Shown: piece by piece, positions 1-7,463 of the stretch
Layout of the letters: each line of letters starts with the position of its first letter
How positions within the stretch are numbered: position 1 is the first letter of the stretch
Source: Gelidibacter sediminis
GTDB taxonomy: Bacteria > Bacteroidota > Bacteroidia > Flavobacteriales > Flavobacteriaceae
DNA length: 64,000 bases
Direction: 5' to 3'
Assembly (NCBI RefSeq): GCF_004364975.1
Contig: NZ_SOBW01000007.1
Span: 1,240,001 to 1,304,000 of the forward strand
Made by a program: the position numbers and the translations under genes
Notes under the pieces: generated by a model
What the model was told of the DNA's origin: nothing
The model's database searches: none
The model's input: the letters and a program-made list of their open reading frames with translations, nothing else

Positions 1-600
1 TGGGTCATAGGGTATTCTGACATTACAGCCTTGCACAACCAATTGCATGTGGAAGGGTTTGAATCTTTGCACGCCATGATGGCCGTGAGTGTGGTTGAAG
101 ATTTGAGTGAAATTAAGGAAACCGTACAAACGTTTAAGGATGCCCTATTTGGCAAGCCTTTATCTTATACATTAGAAGGTTCAAGCTATAATAAACCTGG
201 AACCGTATCAGGACAACTCGTAGGTGGAAACTTAAGTTTGTTATATAGCATGTTAGGCTCTAAAACAAGTATTGATGTTTCAGGAAATATTTTATTTATT
301 GAAGAAATTGGAGAATATGCTTATAGTGTAGACCGGATGTTACAGAGTCTGAAACGTGCTGGATATTTTGATAATTGTAAAGGTCTTATTGTGGGCGATT
401 TTTCTAAAATTAGAAAAAATACGACCCCTTGGGGCACATCTATGGAGCAATTGATTTTAGACGCCCTATCAGATTATGATTTCCCAATCGCTTTTAAAAT
501 GCCAGCGGGGCATGAAGATGATAATAGAGCGCTCATTTTTGGACGCACAATTGAACTTGCTGTAGGCAAGGAAGCTTCAACAATCAAATTCAGAAACTAA
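1..600 (+). CDS. LD-carboxypeptidase (peptidase S66 family), 3' part
   Basis: C-terminal part of a murein-tetrapeptide LD-carboxypeptidase, which removes the terminal D-Ala from muropeptide tetrapeptides during peptidoglycan recycling. The reading frame is open from the first base, so the gene starts outside the window; the TTG at 31 is not a real start. The first visible residues contain GYSDIT (bases 10-27), the motif that in S66 peptidases carries the catalytic Ser. Further on are LFIEEIGE, with the acidic catalytic residue, and PAGH (His codon at 511-513), with the catalytic His. The stop is followed directly by a heptanucleotide repeat tract and then yraN on the same strand. Family assignment is firm; the exact substrate is inferred from the family. 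Confidence 0.9.
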   Translation, partial: WVIGYSDITALHNQLHVEGFESLHAMMAVSVVEDLSEIKETVQTFKDALFGKPLSYTLEGSSYNKPGTVSGQLVGGNLSLLYSMLGSKTSIDVSGNILFIEEIGEYAYSVDRMLQSLKRAGYFDNCKGLIVGDFSKIRKNTTPWGTSMEQLILDALSDYDFPIAFKMPAGHEDDNRALIFGRTIELAVGKEASTIKFRN

Positions 601-630
601 AGTAGTTTTTATAAGACAACCTAAATTAGG

Positions 631-791
631 GAGTGAAAAGAGAAGCGAAAATAGAGAATAGAGAATAGAGAAAAGAGAAAAGAGAAGAGCACCTGAAGAC
701 TGAAAACTGAAATACTGCCAACTGAATACTGAAGACTGAATACTGCCAACTGAACACTGAATACTGCCAACTGAACACTGCCAACTCCTAA
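631..791. repeat. Heptanucleotide (7-bp) tandem repeat tract
   Basis: About 23 consecutive 7-base units fill the space between the LD-carboxypeptidase stop and yraN. The left third is purine-rich (tagagaa and aagagaa units, 638-686). The right two thirds alternate ctgaata, ctgaaca, ctgaaga and ctgccaa (694-791). Phase is kept except for one extra base near 714. The same 7-bp period occurs, with different unit sequences, at 20735-20804 and 30608-30670. The unit sequence varies but the period does not. Confidence 0.9.
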
Positions 792-794
792 AAC

Positions 795-1154
795 ATGGCG
801 CACCATAATGAACTCGGTAAAATAGGCGAGAAACTAGCCTTAGAATATTTGATCTCCAAAGGTTACGAGATTGTTTGCACCAATTATTTCTATCAAAAAG
901 CAGAGATCGATATCATTGCAAAACATAAACACATGATGATTTGTGTGGAAGTCAAAACTCGAAATTCTGATTTTTTTGGCGATCCTCAAGATTTTGTAAC
1001 CCCAGGTAAAATCAAATTATTGGTCAAAGCGATGGATGCTTACGTGACTGAGAATGACCTCCAATTGGAATCGCGATTTGATATCATTGCGGTTTTGAAA
1101 AATAAAAGCAGAGAAGAAGTAACGCATTATGAGAATGCGTTTTATCACTTCTAA
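795..1154 (+). CDS. YraN family protein (UPF0102), endonuclease-like
   Basis: 119-residue YraN/UPF0102 protein, the usual length for the family. It has the restriction-endonuclease-like core: GKIGEKLALEYL at the N-terminus, then EIDII and VEVKTR, which carry the acidic and Lys residues of a PD-(D/E)xK-type site, and the conserved FGDP motif. The cellular role of YraN proteins is not established; a nuclease linked to DNA metabolism is the common guess. The ATG at 795 comes straight after the heptanucleotide tract and has no visible Shine-Dalgarno sequence. It may be cotranscribed with the LD-carboxypeptidase gene upstream, since no terminator is seen between them. Confidence 0.88.
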   Translation: MAHHNELGKIGEKLALEYLISKGYEIVCTNYFYQKAEIDIIAKHKHMMICVEVKTRNSDFFGDPQDFVTPGKIKLLVKAMDAYVTENDLQLESRFDIIAVLKNKSREEVTHYENAFYHF

Positions 1155-1457
1155 ACTTCTTGTTTACCCACCCTCATAAACCAATTGCCTCATTGTCTTA
1201 TCAATTTGCGTTTAGATCTTCGCCTTTAAACAGTTATGAGCTTTGTCTCTATATATGTTGACTGGCCATTGTGAGCGAACTTCTGGATATTTTTGAAACT
1301 TTTCTAAATTATAGAAGTGTAAAACCTTTACTGGACACGTTGACAGTTTCCTTTTTAGCTATAAAATAAAAAAATAACCATCAATGATAACCGTCATATT
1401 TTGGGGATTTAAATTGCTTCATATTTGGCGCTTGATCATTTTTAAAATAGCGCTATT
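1155..1457. other. 303-bp intergenic region
   Basis: No gene, tRNA or convincing terminator is visible here. The only structured element is a perfect 12-bp palindrome, aatagcgctatt, at 1446-1457, which ends at the base before the ATG of the next gene. The rest is AT-rich and non-repetitive. Confidence 0.6.
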
Positions 1458-3257
1458 ATGATTGCATCGAAACAAATCCATGATTTTCATATTCCTGTTA
1501 TGGGTTTAGCTTACACTATAGATAGTCCAATTAGAGTAGCCCAATACGGCATTTCGTCAGTAATTAGTATCATTGACGATGATCTTTTGGAAAAAATGAA
1601 TGCTTTTTACAGTCAAAAATTCAGTTTGCCCTACCAAGAGATTTCTCAAAAAGTTGAAGACTATCGCGCCAAGCGGATCACGGCATATCTAAATTTAGTA
1701 GATACCATTGTTAAGGATAAGTTTGTAAAGTTTAAAGAAGAAGTGTTGGCAAGTAAGTCAGTTTTGGAAAATTTTTTAGACATGCTCCCTAATAAATCGA
1801 GCATTAGAGAAGGCCTTGCTAAACTAATGGAAGATGGAGTTTGCCTTAAAGAAACCCTAAAAAGTTATTTGGATGAGCACATGCAGCCCGGTGAAATTGA
1901 CGTCAACATAATGACGAAAATTGACAAAGATAACTTTAAGGGCAGTGAGCAATTGCCAATAGAGTTTAATGATGCACATGCATCTCTTCGCGGTTTTGCT
2001 AACAGTAATTTAGAGTCTTCGGTGGTGCTTTCGGCTGGAATGAATCCAAGACTTTATAGCTATTTTGAAAACTTCAAAGATTTCTATCCAGACACCCAAA
2101 ACCAATTAAAAAAGAAAATAATTTTAAAGGTGAGCGATTTTCGATCAGCAATGATTCAAGGAAAATTTTTAGCTAAAAAAGGGTTGTGGGTTTCAGAATA
2201 TCGCATAGAATCTGGTTTAAACTGTGGCGGGCATGCCTTTGCTACAGAAGGATTCTTGCTAGGCCCAATTTTAGAGGAGTTTAAAATTAAAAAGGAAGAA
2301 TTACGACAAGATATACATGCTGTTTTTATAAAAGCCTTGGCAGATAAACAGATCAAAGTTCCAAACGTCCCGCTAGATGTAAAAATTACCGTACAAGGCG
2401 GTGTGGGAACAGCTGCTGAACACGATTTTTTGATGGCCAATTATGAGGTAGATTCTGTTGGTTGGGGCAGTCCATTTTTGTTGGTGCCAGAAGCCACATC
2501 TGTAGACGTAGACACTCGGAAATTATTAGCTGGAGCCAAAGAATCAGATTTATATTTAAGTGATATTTCTCCATTAGGGGTACCATTCAATACCATTAAA
2601 GGATCATCTAATGAGTTTTATAAACAACAACGGATTACAAATAATAAAGCGGGAAGCTCCTGTCCCAAAAAGTTTTTGGCTTTGAGCAAAGAATTTGGCC
2701 CAGAAGGTATTTGTACGGCCTCAAAAAAGTATCAGGATGTAAAATTAGACGCGCTTGATGCTCAAAAGGCATCGATGACCTCAATCAATTATGATATGGC
2801 AAAAACCAAGATTACTGAAAAGTCCTGTCTTTGTGTTGGACTGGCAAATGCTTCTTATCTTGAAAATGACATTCCCATTAAGGGACAACAGCAGGGCGTG
2901 GTTATTTGCCCAGGACCAAATTTGGCCTATTTTGATAAGGAAGTATCGTTATTTCAAATGGTGAGACATATTTACGGTAAAGCAAATGTGCTTTCAGAGA
3001 CTTATAGACCTAATATGTTTGTAAAAGAATTACAGATGTACGTCGCCTATTTAAAAAACGACATAGCAATGTATACTGAAGAACTATCGACCAAGAGTAT
3101 AAAAAAGTGGTCGGCATTTAAGTCTAATTTACTAGAAGGCGTTTCATACTACCAACAGCTTTTTGACGCCATGGACAATGCTGAATATAGTAGCATTCAA
3201 TCTGAACTCATCACCAATAGAAATGAGATCCAGATGATAAAAATTCCGTCGCTATAA
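1458..3257 (+). CDS. Conserved hypothetical protein, possible FMN-type TIM-barrel enzyme
   Basis: 599-residue soluble protein with no signal peptide or membrane segment. I do not recognise an experimentally characterised homologue. The N-terminus (IPVMGLAYTIDSPIRVAQYG) and a central VQGGVGTAAEHDFL followed by DSVGWGSPFLL resemble the nucleotide-loop and phosphate-binding parts of nitronate monooxygenase/glutamate-synthase-like FMN barrels. LNCGGHAF also fits that fold. Cysteines are grouped in GLNCGGH, SSCPKK, GICTAS and CLCVG, which could bind an Fe-S cluster or metal; this is inference. It stands alone: upstream is a 303-bp gap, and downstream nadD is on the opposite strand. The gene is certainly coding; the function is open. 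Confidence 0.6.
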   Translation: MIASKQIHDFHIPVMGLAYTIDSPIRVAQYGISSVISIIDDDLLEKMNAFYSQKFSLPYQEISQKVEDYRAKRITAYLNLVDTIVKDKFVKFKEEVLASKSVLENFLDMLPNKSSIREGLAKLMEDGVCLKETLKSYLDEHMQPGEIDVNIMTKIDKDNFKGSEQLPIEFNDAHASLRGFANSNLESSVVLSAGMNPRLYSYFENFKDFYPDTQNQLKKKIILKVSDFRSAMIQGKFLAKKGLWVSEYRIESGLNCGGHAFATEGFLLGPILEEFKIKKEELRQDIHAVFIKALADKQIKVPNVPLDVKITVQGGVGTAAEHDFLMANYEVDSVGWGSPFLLVPEATSVDVDTRKLLAGAKESDLYLSDISPLGVPFNTIKGSSNEFYKQQRITNNKAGSSCPKKFLALSKEFGPEGICTASKKYQDVKLDALDAQKASMTSINYDMAKTKITEKSCLCVGLANASYLENDIPIKGQQQGVVICPGPNLAYFDKEVSLFQMVRHIYGKANVLSETYRPNMFVKELQMYVAYLKNDIAMYTEELSTKSIKKWSAFKSNLLEGVSYYQQLFDAMDNAEYSSIQSELITNRNEIQMIKIPSL

Positions 3258-3444
3258 ACTTTAAAACTCTTCTAAATCTATAGCTCTTTCAAATTTAAAT
3301 AACCTTGTTCTTAAATGAAATGGGTTTTAGTTAGATTTTGCGAAATTTTAAGAAAATGGCGGTTGCATAAAGAAGAATATAATGCAATATGTTGTCAATA
3401 CCTTAAACAGAGTTTCTTTATAATAGGGCTTCTATTGGAGGCAT

Positions 3445-4026
3445 TTATGCACCGTAATAATTCATCTCATCAATATATTTCCAGACGGTTTCCGGCAACA
3501 TCGGGCGTATATTTTTGCCCTTTTTAATGGATTTTCTGATAAATGTGGAAGAGATTTCCATTATAGGCGCCGCAACATGATGAATTTTAGGGTGTTTATC
3601 AAATTGAGTTTCCACCACACCTTCTGAAATTCTTGGATACACGTAAATGTCGTGATGTTCCAAAATCAATTCATAATTTTTCCATTTGTGAAGACTCTTA
3701 AGATTGTCTTCGCCCATAATTAATGAAAAGGTGTGTTTTGGATGTTTTTCTTGTAGATAAGTGAGGGTATTGATGGTGTAATTTGGCTGTGGCATTCCAA
3801 ATTCGATATCGCTCGGGCGCAACTTTTCGTAATCTTCTGTAGCGCGGTACACCATTTCCAACCGATCATGATTGTCGAGCATACTCGCTTTTACCTTAAA
3901 CGGACTTTGAGGCGTGACTACAAACCAAATTTGGTCAAGATCGCTATGTTCAGCCATATGATTGGCAATAATTAAATGGCCAATATGGATGGGATTAAAC
4001 GTGCCAAAGTAGAGTCCGATTTTCAT
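3445..4026 (-). CDS. nadD: Nicotinate-nucleotide adenylyltransferase
   Basis: 193-residue NadD, which adenylates nicotinate mononucleotide to deamido-NAD in NAD synthesis. Residues 8-17 are GTFNPIHIGH, the nucleotidyltransferase HxGH signature, and ISSTFIR near residue 160 is the second ATP-binding motif. Length is normal for the family. It is the last gene of the minus-strand operon yicC-gmk-nadD; 13 bases separate it from the gmk stop. The order gmk-nadD is common in Bacteroidota. Confidence 0.95.
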   Translation of the reverse strand: MKIGLYFGTFNPIHIGHLIIANHMAEHSDLDQIWFVVTPQSPFKVKASMLDNHDRLEMVYRATEDYEKLRPSDIEFGMPQPNYTINTLTYLQEKHPKHTFSLIMGEDNLKSLHKWKNYELILEHHDIYVYPRISEGVVETQFDKHPKIHHVAAPIMEISSTFIRKSIKKGKNIRPMLPETVWKYIDEMNYYGA

Positions 4027-4039
4027 GACTATAAAGTTT

Positions 4040-4642
4040 TTATGCTTCCGGTTTATTGATGAAATCAGAAACCAATTTGTAGGATTCGTCTATTGCCTTG
4101 TCAAGATCATCATTGATGACGATAACGTCGAAAAGCGGTGCAGTAGCCAATTCTGCAGAAGCTTTAGCAATACGCATATTTATTTTATCGTTAGTTTCTG
4201 TCTGACGCTTTTTTAAACGAATTTTTAATTCGTCAATACTAGGTGGTTTTACAAAAATAGCAAGGGTTTGGTCAGGGAATTTACGTTTAATTCGCAATCC
4301 GCCGGAAACATCTATATCAAAAATAACATTTTTACCTTGTGCCCAAATACGCTTTACTTCAGTCTTTAAAGTGCCATAAAAATTATCGCGATACACTTCC
4401 TCCCACTCTAAAAATTCATCATTCTTAATCCGGTTTTTAAACGCTTGCGCATCTAAGAAGTAATAATCTTTACCGTCCGTTTCGTTGTCTCTCTTTTCTC
4501 TAGACGTCGCTGAAATAGAGAATTCTAAATTTAATTCCTGCTGTTTCAGTAAATGTCTTACCAAAGTAGTTTTGCCCGAGCCAGAAGGGGCTGAAAAAAC
4601 GATTAGCTTGCCTTTTTCTGTGATGTCTTTAATTTTGGTCAC
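4040..4642 (-). CDS. gmk: Guanylate kinase
   Basis: 200-residue guanylate kinase, which phosphorylates GMP to GDP. The P-loop APSGSGKTT lies at residues 18-26. SREKRDNETDGKDYYF is the GMP-binding region and VIFDIDVSGG is the later conserved core motif. The start is GTG at 4642; no in-frame ATG precedes the P-loop, so this start is the most likely. It lies between yicC (40 bases upstream) and nadD, in one operon. Confidence 0.95.
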   Translation of the reverse strand: MTKIKDITEKGKLIVFSAPSGSGKTTLVRHLLKQQELNLEFSISATSREKRDNETDGKDYYFLDAQAFKNRIKNDEFLEWEEVYRDNFYGTLKTEVKRIWAQGKNVIFDIDVSGGLRIKRKFPDQTLAIFVKPPSIDELKIRLKKRQTETNDKINMRIAKASAELATAPLFDVIVINDDLDKAIDESYKLVSDFINKPEA

Positions 4643-4682
4643 GAATGCTATTTTTGTGTAGTAATTCTATATGCCTTTAATT

Positions 4683-5540
4683 TTAAAGCACATTTAATAA
4701 TTGTTCTTTAATTTTTTCCAATTCGTCCTTCATTTGTACAACTAGTTTTTGCATTGGGGCATAGTTGCTTTTAGAACCAATAGTATTGATTTCACGTCCC
4801 ATTTCTTGGCTGATAAATCCTAGTTTTTTTCCGTTGGAATCATCACTTTTAAGTGCTGATATAAAATAATCCAAATGATTTTTTAGACGTACTTTTTCTT
4901 CAGTAATATCGAATTTTTCAATGTAAAATACCAATTCCTGCTCAAAACGGTTTTCATCGACCTTTTCTTTCAACTCGGCAACGCCTTTATGCAATCGCTC
5001 TCTTACCCCCTCAATACGCTCCGGGTCCATTACAATGACTTCGTCTAATAAATCAGCTATATTTTTAACGCGATCAAAAAATTCAGATTCTAAACTTTTG
5101 CCTTCATCCAAACGGTACTGCTGAATTTTGTCCAATGCTGTGTTGATTTCCGCAGCAATCGCTTCCCATTCATCTTCATCCATCTCATCACGCTCTGTCG
5201 TTACGGCATCGGGTAAACGAATGGCCATTTTAAGTAATTCAGTTTCATCACCATCAACAACAGCTTTTAATTGCTTAATGTATTGCTTAACGACTGTTTT
5301 GTTGATTTGAGTTGAGGTTTCTTCTCCAGTAATTTCCATGTACAAAGAAAAATCGACTTTACCACGTTCTAGTTTGGATGCAATCAATTTGCGAATACCG
5401 AGTTCTTTTTCTCTATATAATGAGGGCATTCTGGTGTTGAGATCGAGGTTCTTACTGTTCAACGATTTGATTTCAATAGAAATTTTTTTGGATGGAAGTT
5501 GTAAAACTGATTTTCCGTAGCCTGTCATCGATTGTATCAT
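4683..5540 (-). CDS. YicC family endoribonuclease
   Basis: 285-residue YicC/YloC protein. E. coli YicC is described as an endoribonuclease acting in RNA turnover. The signature N-terminus MIQSMTGYGK, the block IKSLNSKNLDLNTRMP and the C-terminal MGREINTIGSKSN are all present, and length is typical. It is the first gene of the operon with gmk and nadD. A TACCTTTG -7 box on the minus strand (5562-5569) lies 21 bases upstream of the ATG and is a likely promoter. Confidence 0.9.
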   Translation of the reverse strand: MIQSMTGYGKSVLQLPSKKISIEIKSLNSKNLDLNTRMPSLYREKELGIRKLIASKLERGKVDFSLYMEITGEETSTQINKTVVKQYIKQLKAVVDGDETELLKMAIRLPDAVTTERDEMDEDEWEAIAAEINTALDKIQQYRLDEGKSLESEFFDRVKNIADLLDEVIVMDPERIEGVRERLHKGVAELKEKVDENRFEQELVFYIEKFDITEEKVRLKNHLDYFISALKSDDSNGKKLGFISQEMGREINTIGSKSNYAPMQKLVVQMKDELEKIKEQLLNVL

Positions 5541-5561
5541 GGACTGATTTTAAAAGTTGCA

Positions 5562-5569
5562 CAAAGGTA
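5562..5569 (-). promoter_or_regulatory. Predicted -7 box for the yicC-gmk-nadD operon
   Basis: Read on the minus strand, TACCTTTG matches the Bacteroidota -7 consensus TAnnTTTG and lies 21 bases before the yicC ATG. Only a weak TTTC-like -33 element is seen 22 bases further upstream. Confidence 0.5.
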
Positions 5570-5736
5570 ATGAAAATCATCAGGTTTGAAAGGGTAATAA
5601 GTCTGCCGAATTGTAGTCAGATGTTTAAAATATTTTAAATTTACAGACTTACAAGGCACACTAAAACAACATGGAAATAATGATGGAAGAATTGTAATGC
5701 TATAAACCTGCTTGCCTTGACACTAAAACAAAAATT

Positions 5737-6222
5737 ATGACTACAAAGTACCTAAAGGATTTTGAAATACGTTGGAGTGATGTGGATGCCAACAGACATT
5801 TGGCCAACTCAGCTTATGTAAATTTTATGAGCCATACCCGTGTGGCATTTTTTGAAGACCATAATTTTTCATTATCCAATTTGGCTAAGTTTCAAATCAG
5901 TCCGGTTATTTTCTATGAACATATTTATTATTTTAAAGAAGCCTTTTTAGGCACACCAATCAAGGTTAGTCTAGAAGTAAAAGGCTTGAGTGAAGATGGA
6001 ATGTTTTTTGAAATCGAGCATAATCTCTACAATCATAAAGGCGAAAACCTAGCAAATTGTGAATTAATGGGGGCTTGGATCAACTTAAAAACACGTGAGT
6101 TGACCGCCTTGCCATCAGAATTTTTGTCGGAAATGGGAACCTTTCCAAAGTCGGCTGATTTCAAGACCTTGACGAAGGAAGACACGCGAAAATTCGGAAA
6201 AAAACCGGTTAAATTAAGCTAG
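5737..6222 (+). CDS. Acyl-CoA thioesterase (4HBT hotdog family)
   Basis: 161-residue single-domain hotdog-fold protein. The N-terminal block EIRWSDVDANRHLANSAYVNF is the 4-hydroxybenzoyl-CoA-thioesterase-type signature, with the Asp in the usual catalytic position; the later FYEHIYYFKEAFLGTPIKV segment is the hotdog central helix-to-sheet region. It probably hydrolyses an acyl-CoA, but the substrate cannot be told from sequence. The ATG at 5737 has no strong ribosome-binding site. It converges on the ArsC-like gene with only 13 bases between the stops. Confidence 0.85.
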   Translation: MTTKYLKDFEIRWSDVDANRHLANSAYVNFMSHTRVAFFEDHNFSLSNLAKFQISPVIFYEHIYYFKEAFLGTPIKVSLEVKGLSEDGMFFEIEHNLYNHKGENLANCELMGAWINLKTRELTALPSEFLSEMGTFPKSADFKTLTKEDTRKFGKKPVKLS

Positions 6223-6235
6223 ATTTTTTATCCTT

Positions 6236-6592
6236 CTAATCCCCGTGAATTGCCTTTTGGGCGGTCTCTACAGTTTTGGCACTATTGCCAATAAAAATTT
6301 GATCATTGTAAACCAATACTGGTCTGCTCAAAAAGGTGTAATGTTCAAGAATATAATTTTTATAATCATCCTCGGTCAGACTTTTATCCTTCAACCCTAA
6401 AGACTTATACAATTGTGCGCGTTTACTAAATAGAGCCTCATAACTTCCTGCCAATTTGTGAAGTTCCTCCAGTTGCTCAGGTGTAATGGCTTCAGTCTTG
6501 ATATCTTGCAACTCTACGTCAGAAGGTAAATTTAAAGTTTTGATAATCCTTACGCAGGTACTGCAAGTTTTTAAGTGGTAAATCTTGTTCAA
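6236..6592 (-). CDS. ArsC/Spx-family thioredoxin-fold protein
   Basis: 118-residue protein of the arsenate reductase ArsC family. The N-terminus has C10-S-T-C13 in the redox position, and FLSRPVLVY near residue 90 contains the conserved Arg-Pro of the family. A two-cysteine CxxC arrangement is more like Spx/YffB-type proteins than classical ArsC, so arsenate reduction is not assured. No ars genes are nearby. The start appears to be TTG at 6592, because an in-frame stop lies four codons upstream and no ATG precedes the CxxC. Confidence 0.75.
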   Translation of the reverse strand: MNKIYHLKTCSTCVRIIKTLNLPSDVELQDIKTEAITPEQLEELHKLAGSYEALFSKRAQLYKSLGLKDKSLTEDDYKNYILEHYTFLSRPVLVYNDQIFIGNSAKTVETAQKAIHGD

Positions 6593-6631
6593 AATAAAAG
6601 CTTATGTATTAAGTGTATTTAAATTAAGGTG

Positions 6632-7390
6632 TTAGAACGTTTGAGGGTTAATCTTCAACAGGCCTTTAACATCCTCATAAGGCAAAATGATTTTTGTAGC
6701 ACCTTGTGCGTAGGACGCAATTTCGTAGTTGTTATAGAGCAAAACTAAACCCGCTTTGGTAAAGCCCATGTTGGAGGGCAATTGAAAATCTTCCCCAAAG
6801 AAAAAGTCTTCAATAGTTTCGTCTGGATCTACTGGTTTTGTTTGGTCTTTAAAAGCTTTTTCAGCAACTGACTTAAATTTGCTTTGGTTACTAATGATGT
6901 CGTCTTCCTCCAACAGCGCTCCAGTTTCTGGATTGAAATTTAAGTAGGTCAACCTGCTATTGCCATGTGCGCCGCCAGTATCAATGTAAGATTGTAAACT
7001 TATAGTAATGACCTCTAAAGATTCATAGAGCACTTTGCCATCTACTTTTACTTCCCATTTTTGGCTGGTATCCTGAAAATCTTTTTTAAACGTTTTATAT
7101 TCGTCATCAAACTGAGCCACCGCATCCTTTATGGACATATCATTTTCTGTGGTTTCTGCCATGTTCATTTCATTGGCAATGACATGTTCAATCTTCTGAT
7201 TTATTTTTTCTGCAACCAATTTTGTGCCGATTGCTTTAGGATACTTAATTGAGATGACCGCATCTGCTGATTTATCGATATGTTGCGTTTCAAAACTTAA
7301 TTTGATGTCTTCGTTACAAGCCGTTACCACTAAGGAGACTAACAGTAAATAAATTATTTTTTTCAAGAGAAAAAGGGTTTTGTTAAACAT
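6632..7390 (-). CDS. DUF4163/DUF3298 (RsiV-like) lipoprotein
   Basis: 252-residue exported lipoprotein. The N-terminus has a hydrophobic signal with the lipobox VVTAC, Cys at residue 25. The mature part carries the DUF4163-DUF3298 arrangement found in the RsiV extracellular domain, including YIDTGGAHGNSRLTYLNFN, which is the DUF3298 signature. RsiV in Bacillus binds lysozyme, but this protein has no transmembrane anti-sigma part, so that role should not be transferred. It is transcribed divergently from cystathionine gamma-synthase. On its strand TACCTTTA stands four bases before the ATG. Confidence 0.8.
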   Translation of the reverse strand: MFNKTLFLLKKIIYLLLVSLVVTACNEDIKLSFETQHIDKSADAVISIKYPKAIGTKLVAEKINQKIEHVIANEMNMAETTENDMSIKDAVAQFDDEYKTFKKDFQDTSQKWEVKVDGKVLYESLEVITISLQSYIDTGGAHGNSRLTYLNFNPETGALLEEDDIISNQSKFKSVAEKAFKDQTKPVDPDETIEDFFFGEDFQLPSNMGFTKAGLVLLYNNYEIASYAQGATKIILPYEDVKGLLKINPQTF

Positions 7391-7434
7391 TCAATAAAGG
7401 TATTACATCCTTTCGAATCCAACCAATTAAAGGT

Positions 7435-7442
7435 TAAATTTG
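7435..7442 (+). promoter_or_regulatory. Predicted -7 box for cystathionine gamma-synthase
   Basis: TAAATTTG exactly matches TAnnTTTG and ends 21 bases before the ATG at 7464. Because transcription would begin near 7448, the in-frame TTG at 7440 is unlikely to be the translation start. Confidence 0.5.
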
Positions 7443-7463
7443 TACGTATTAAAATTTGAGGAT

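Noticed and set aside
621-806. 61-aa reading frame on the minus strand with repeated VQLAVFS
   Set aside because: It is a translation of the 7-bp repeat tract; a 7-base period gives a 7-residue period in any frame. No start signal or homology is seen.
3315-3527. 70-aa plus-strand reading frame
   Set aside because: It runs antisense into the end of nadD and has no recognisable features.
7440-7463. TTG start eight codons upstream for cystathionine gamma-synthase
   Set aside because: It lies inside the predicted -7 promoter box, and the added residues do not match the family.
7391-7463. SAM riboswitch before cystathionine gamma-synthase
   Set aside because: Only 73 bases separate the divergent genes, and no aptamer-like set of helices is visible.
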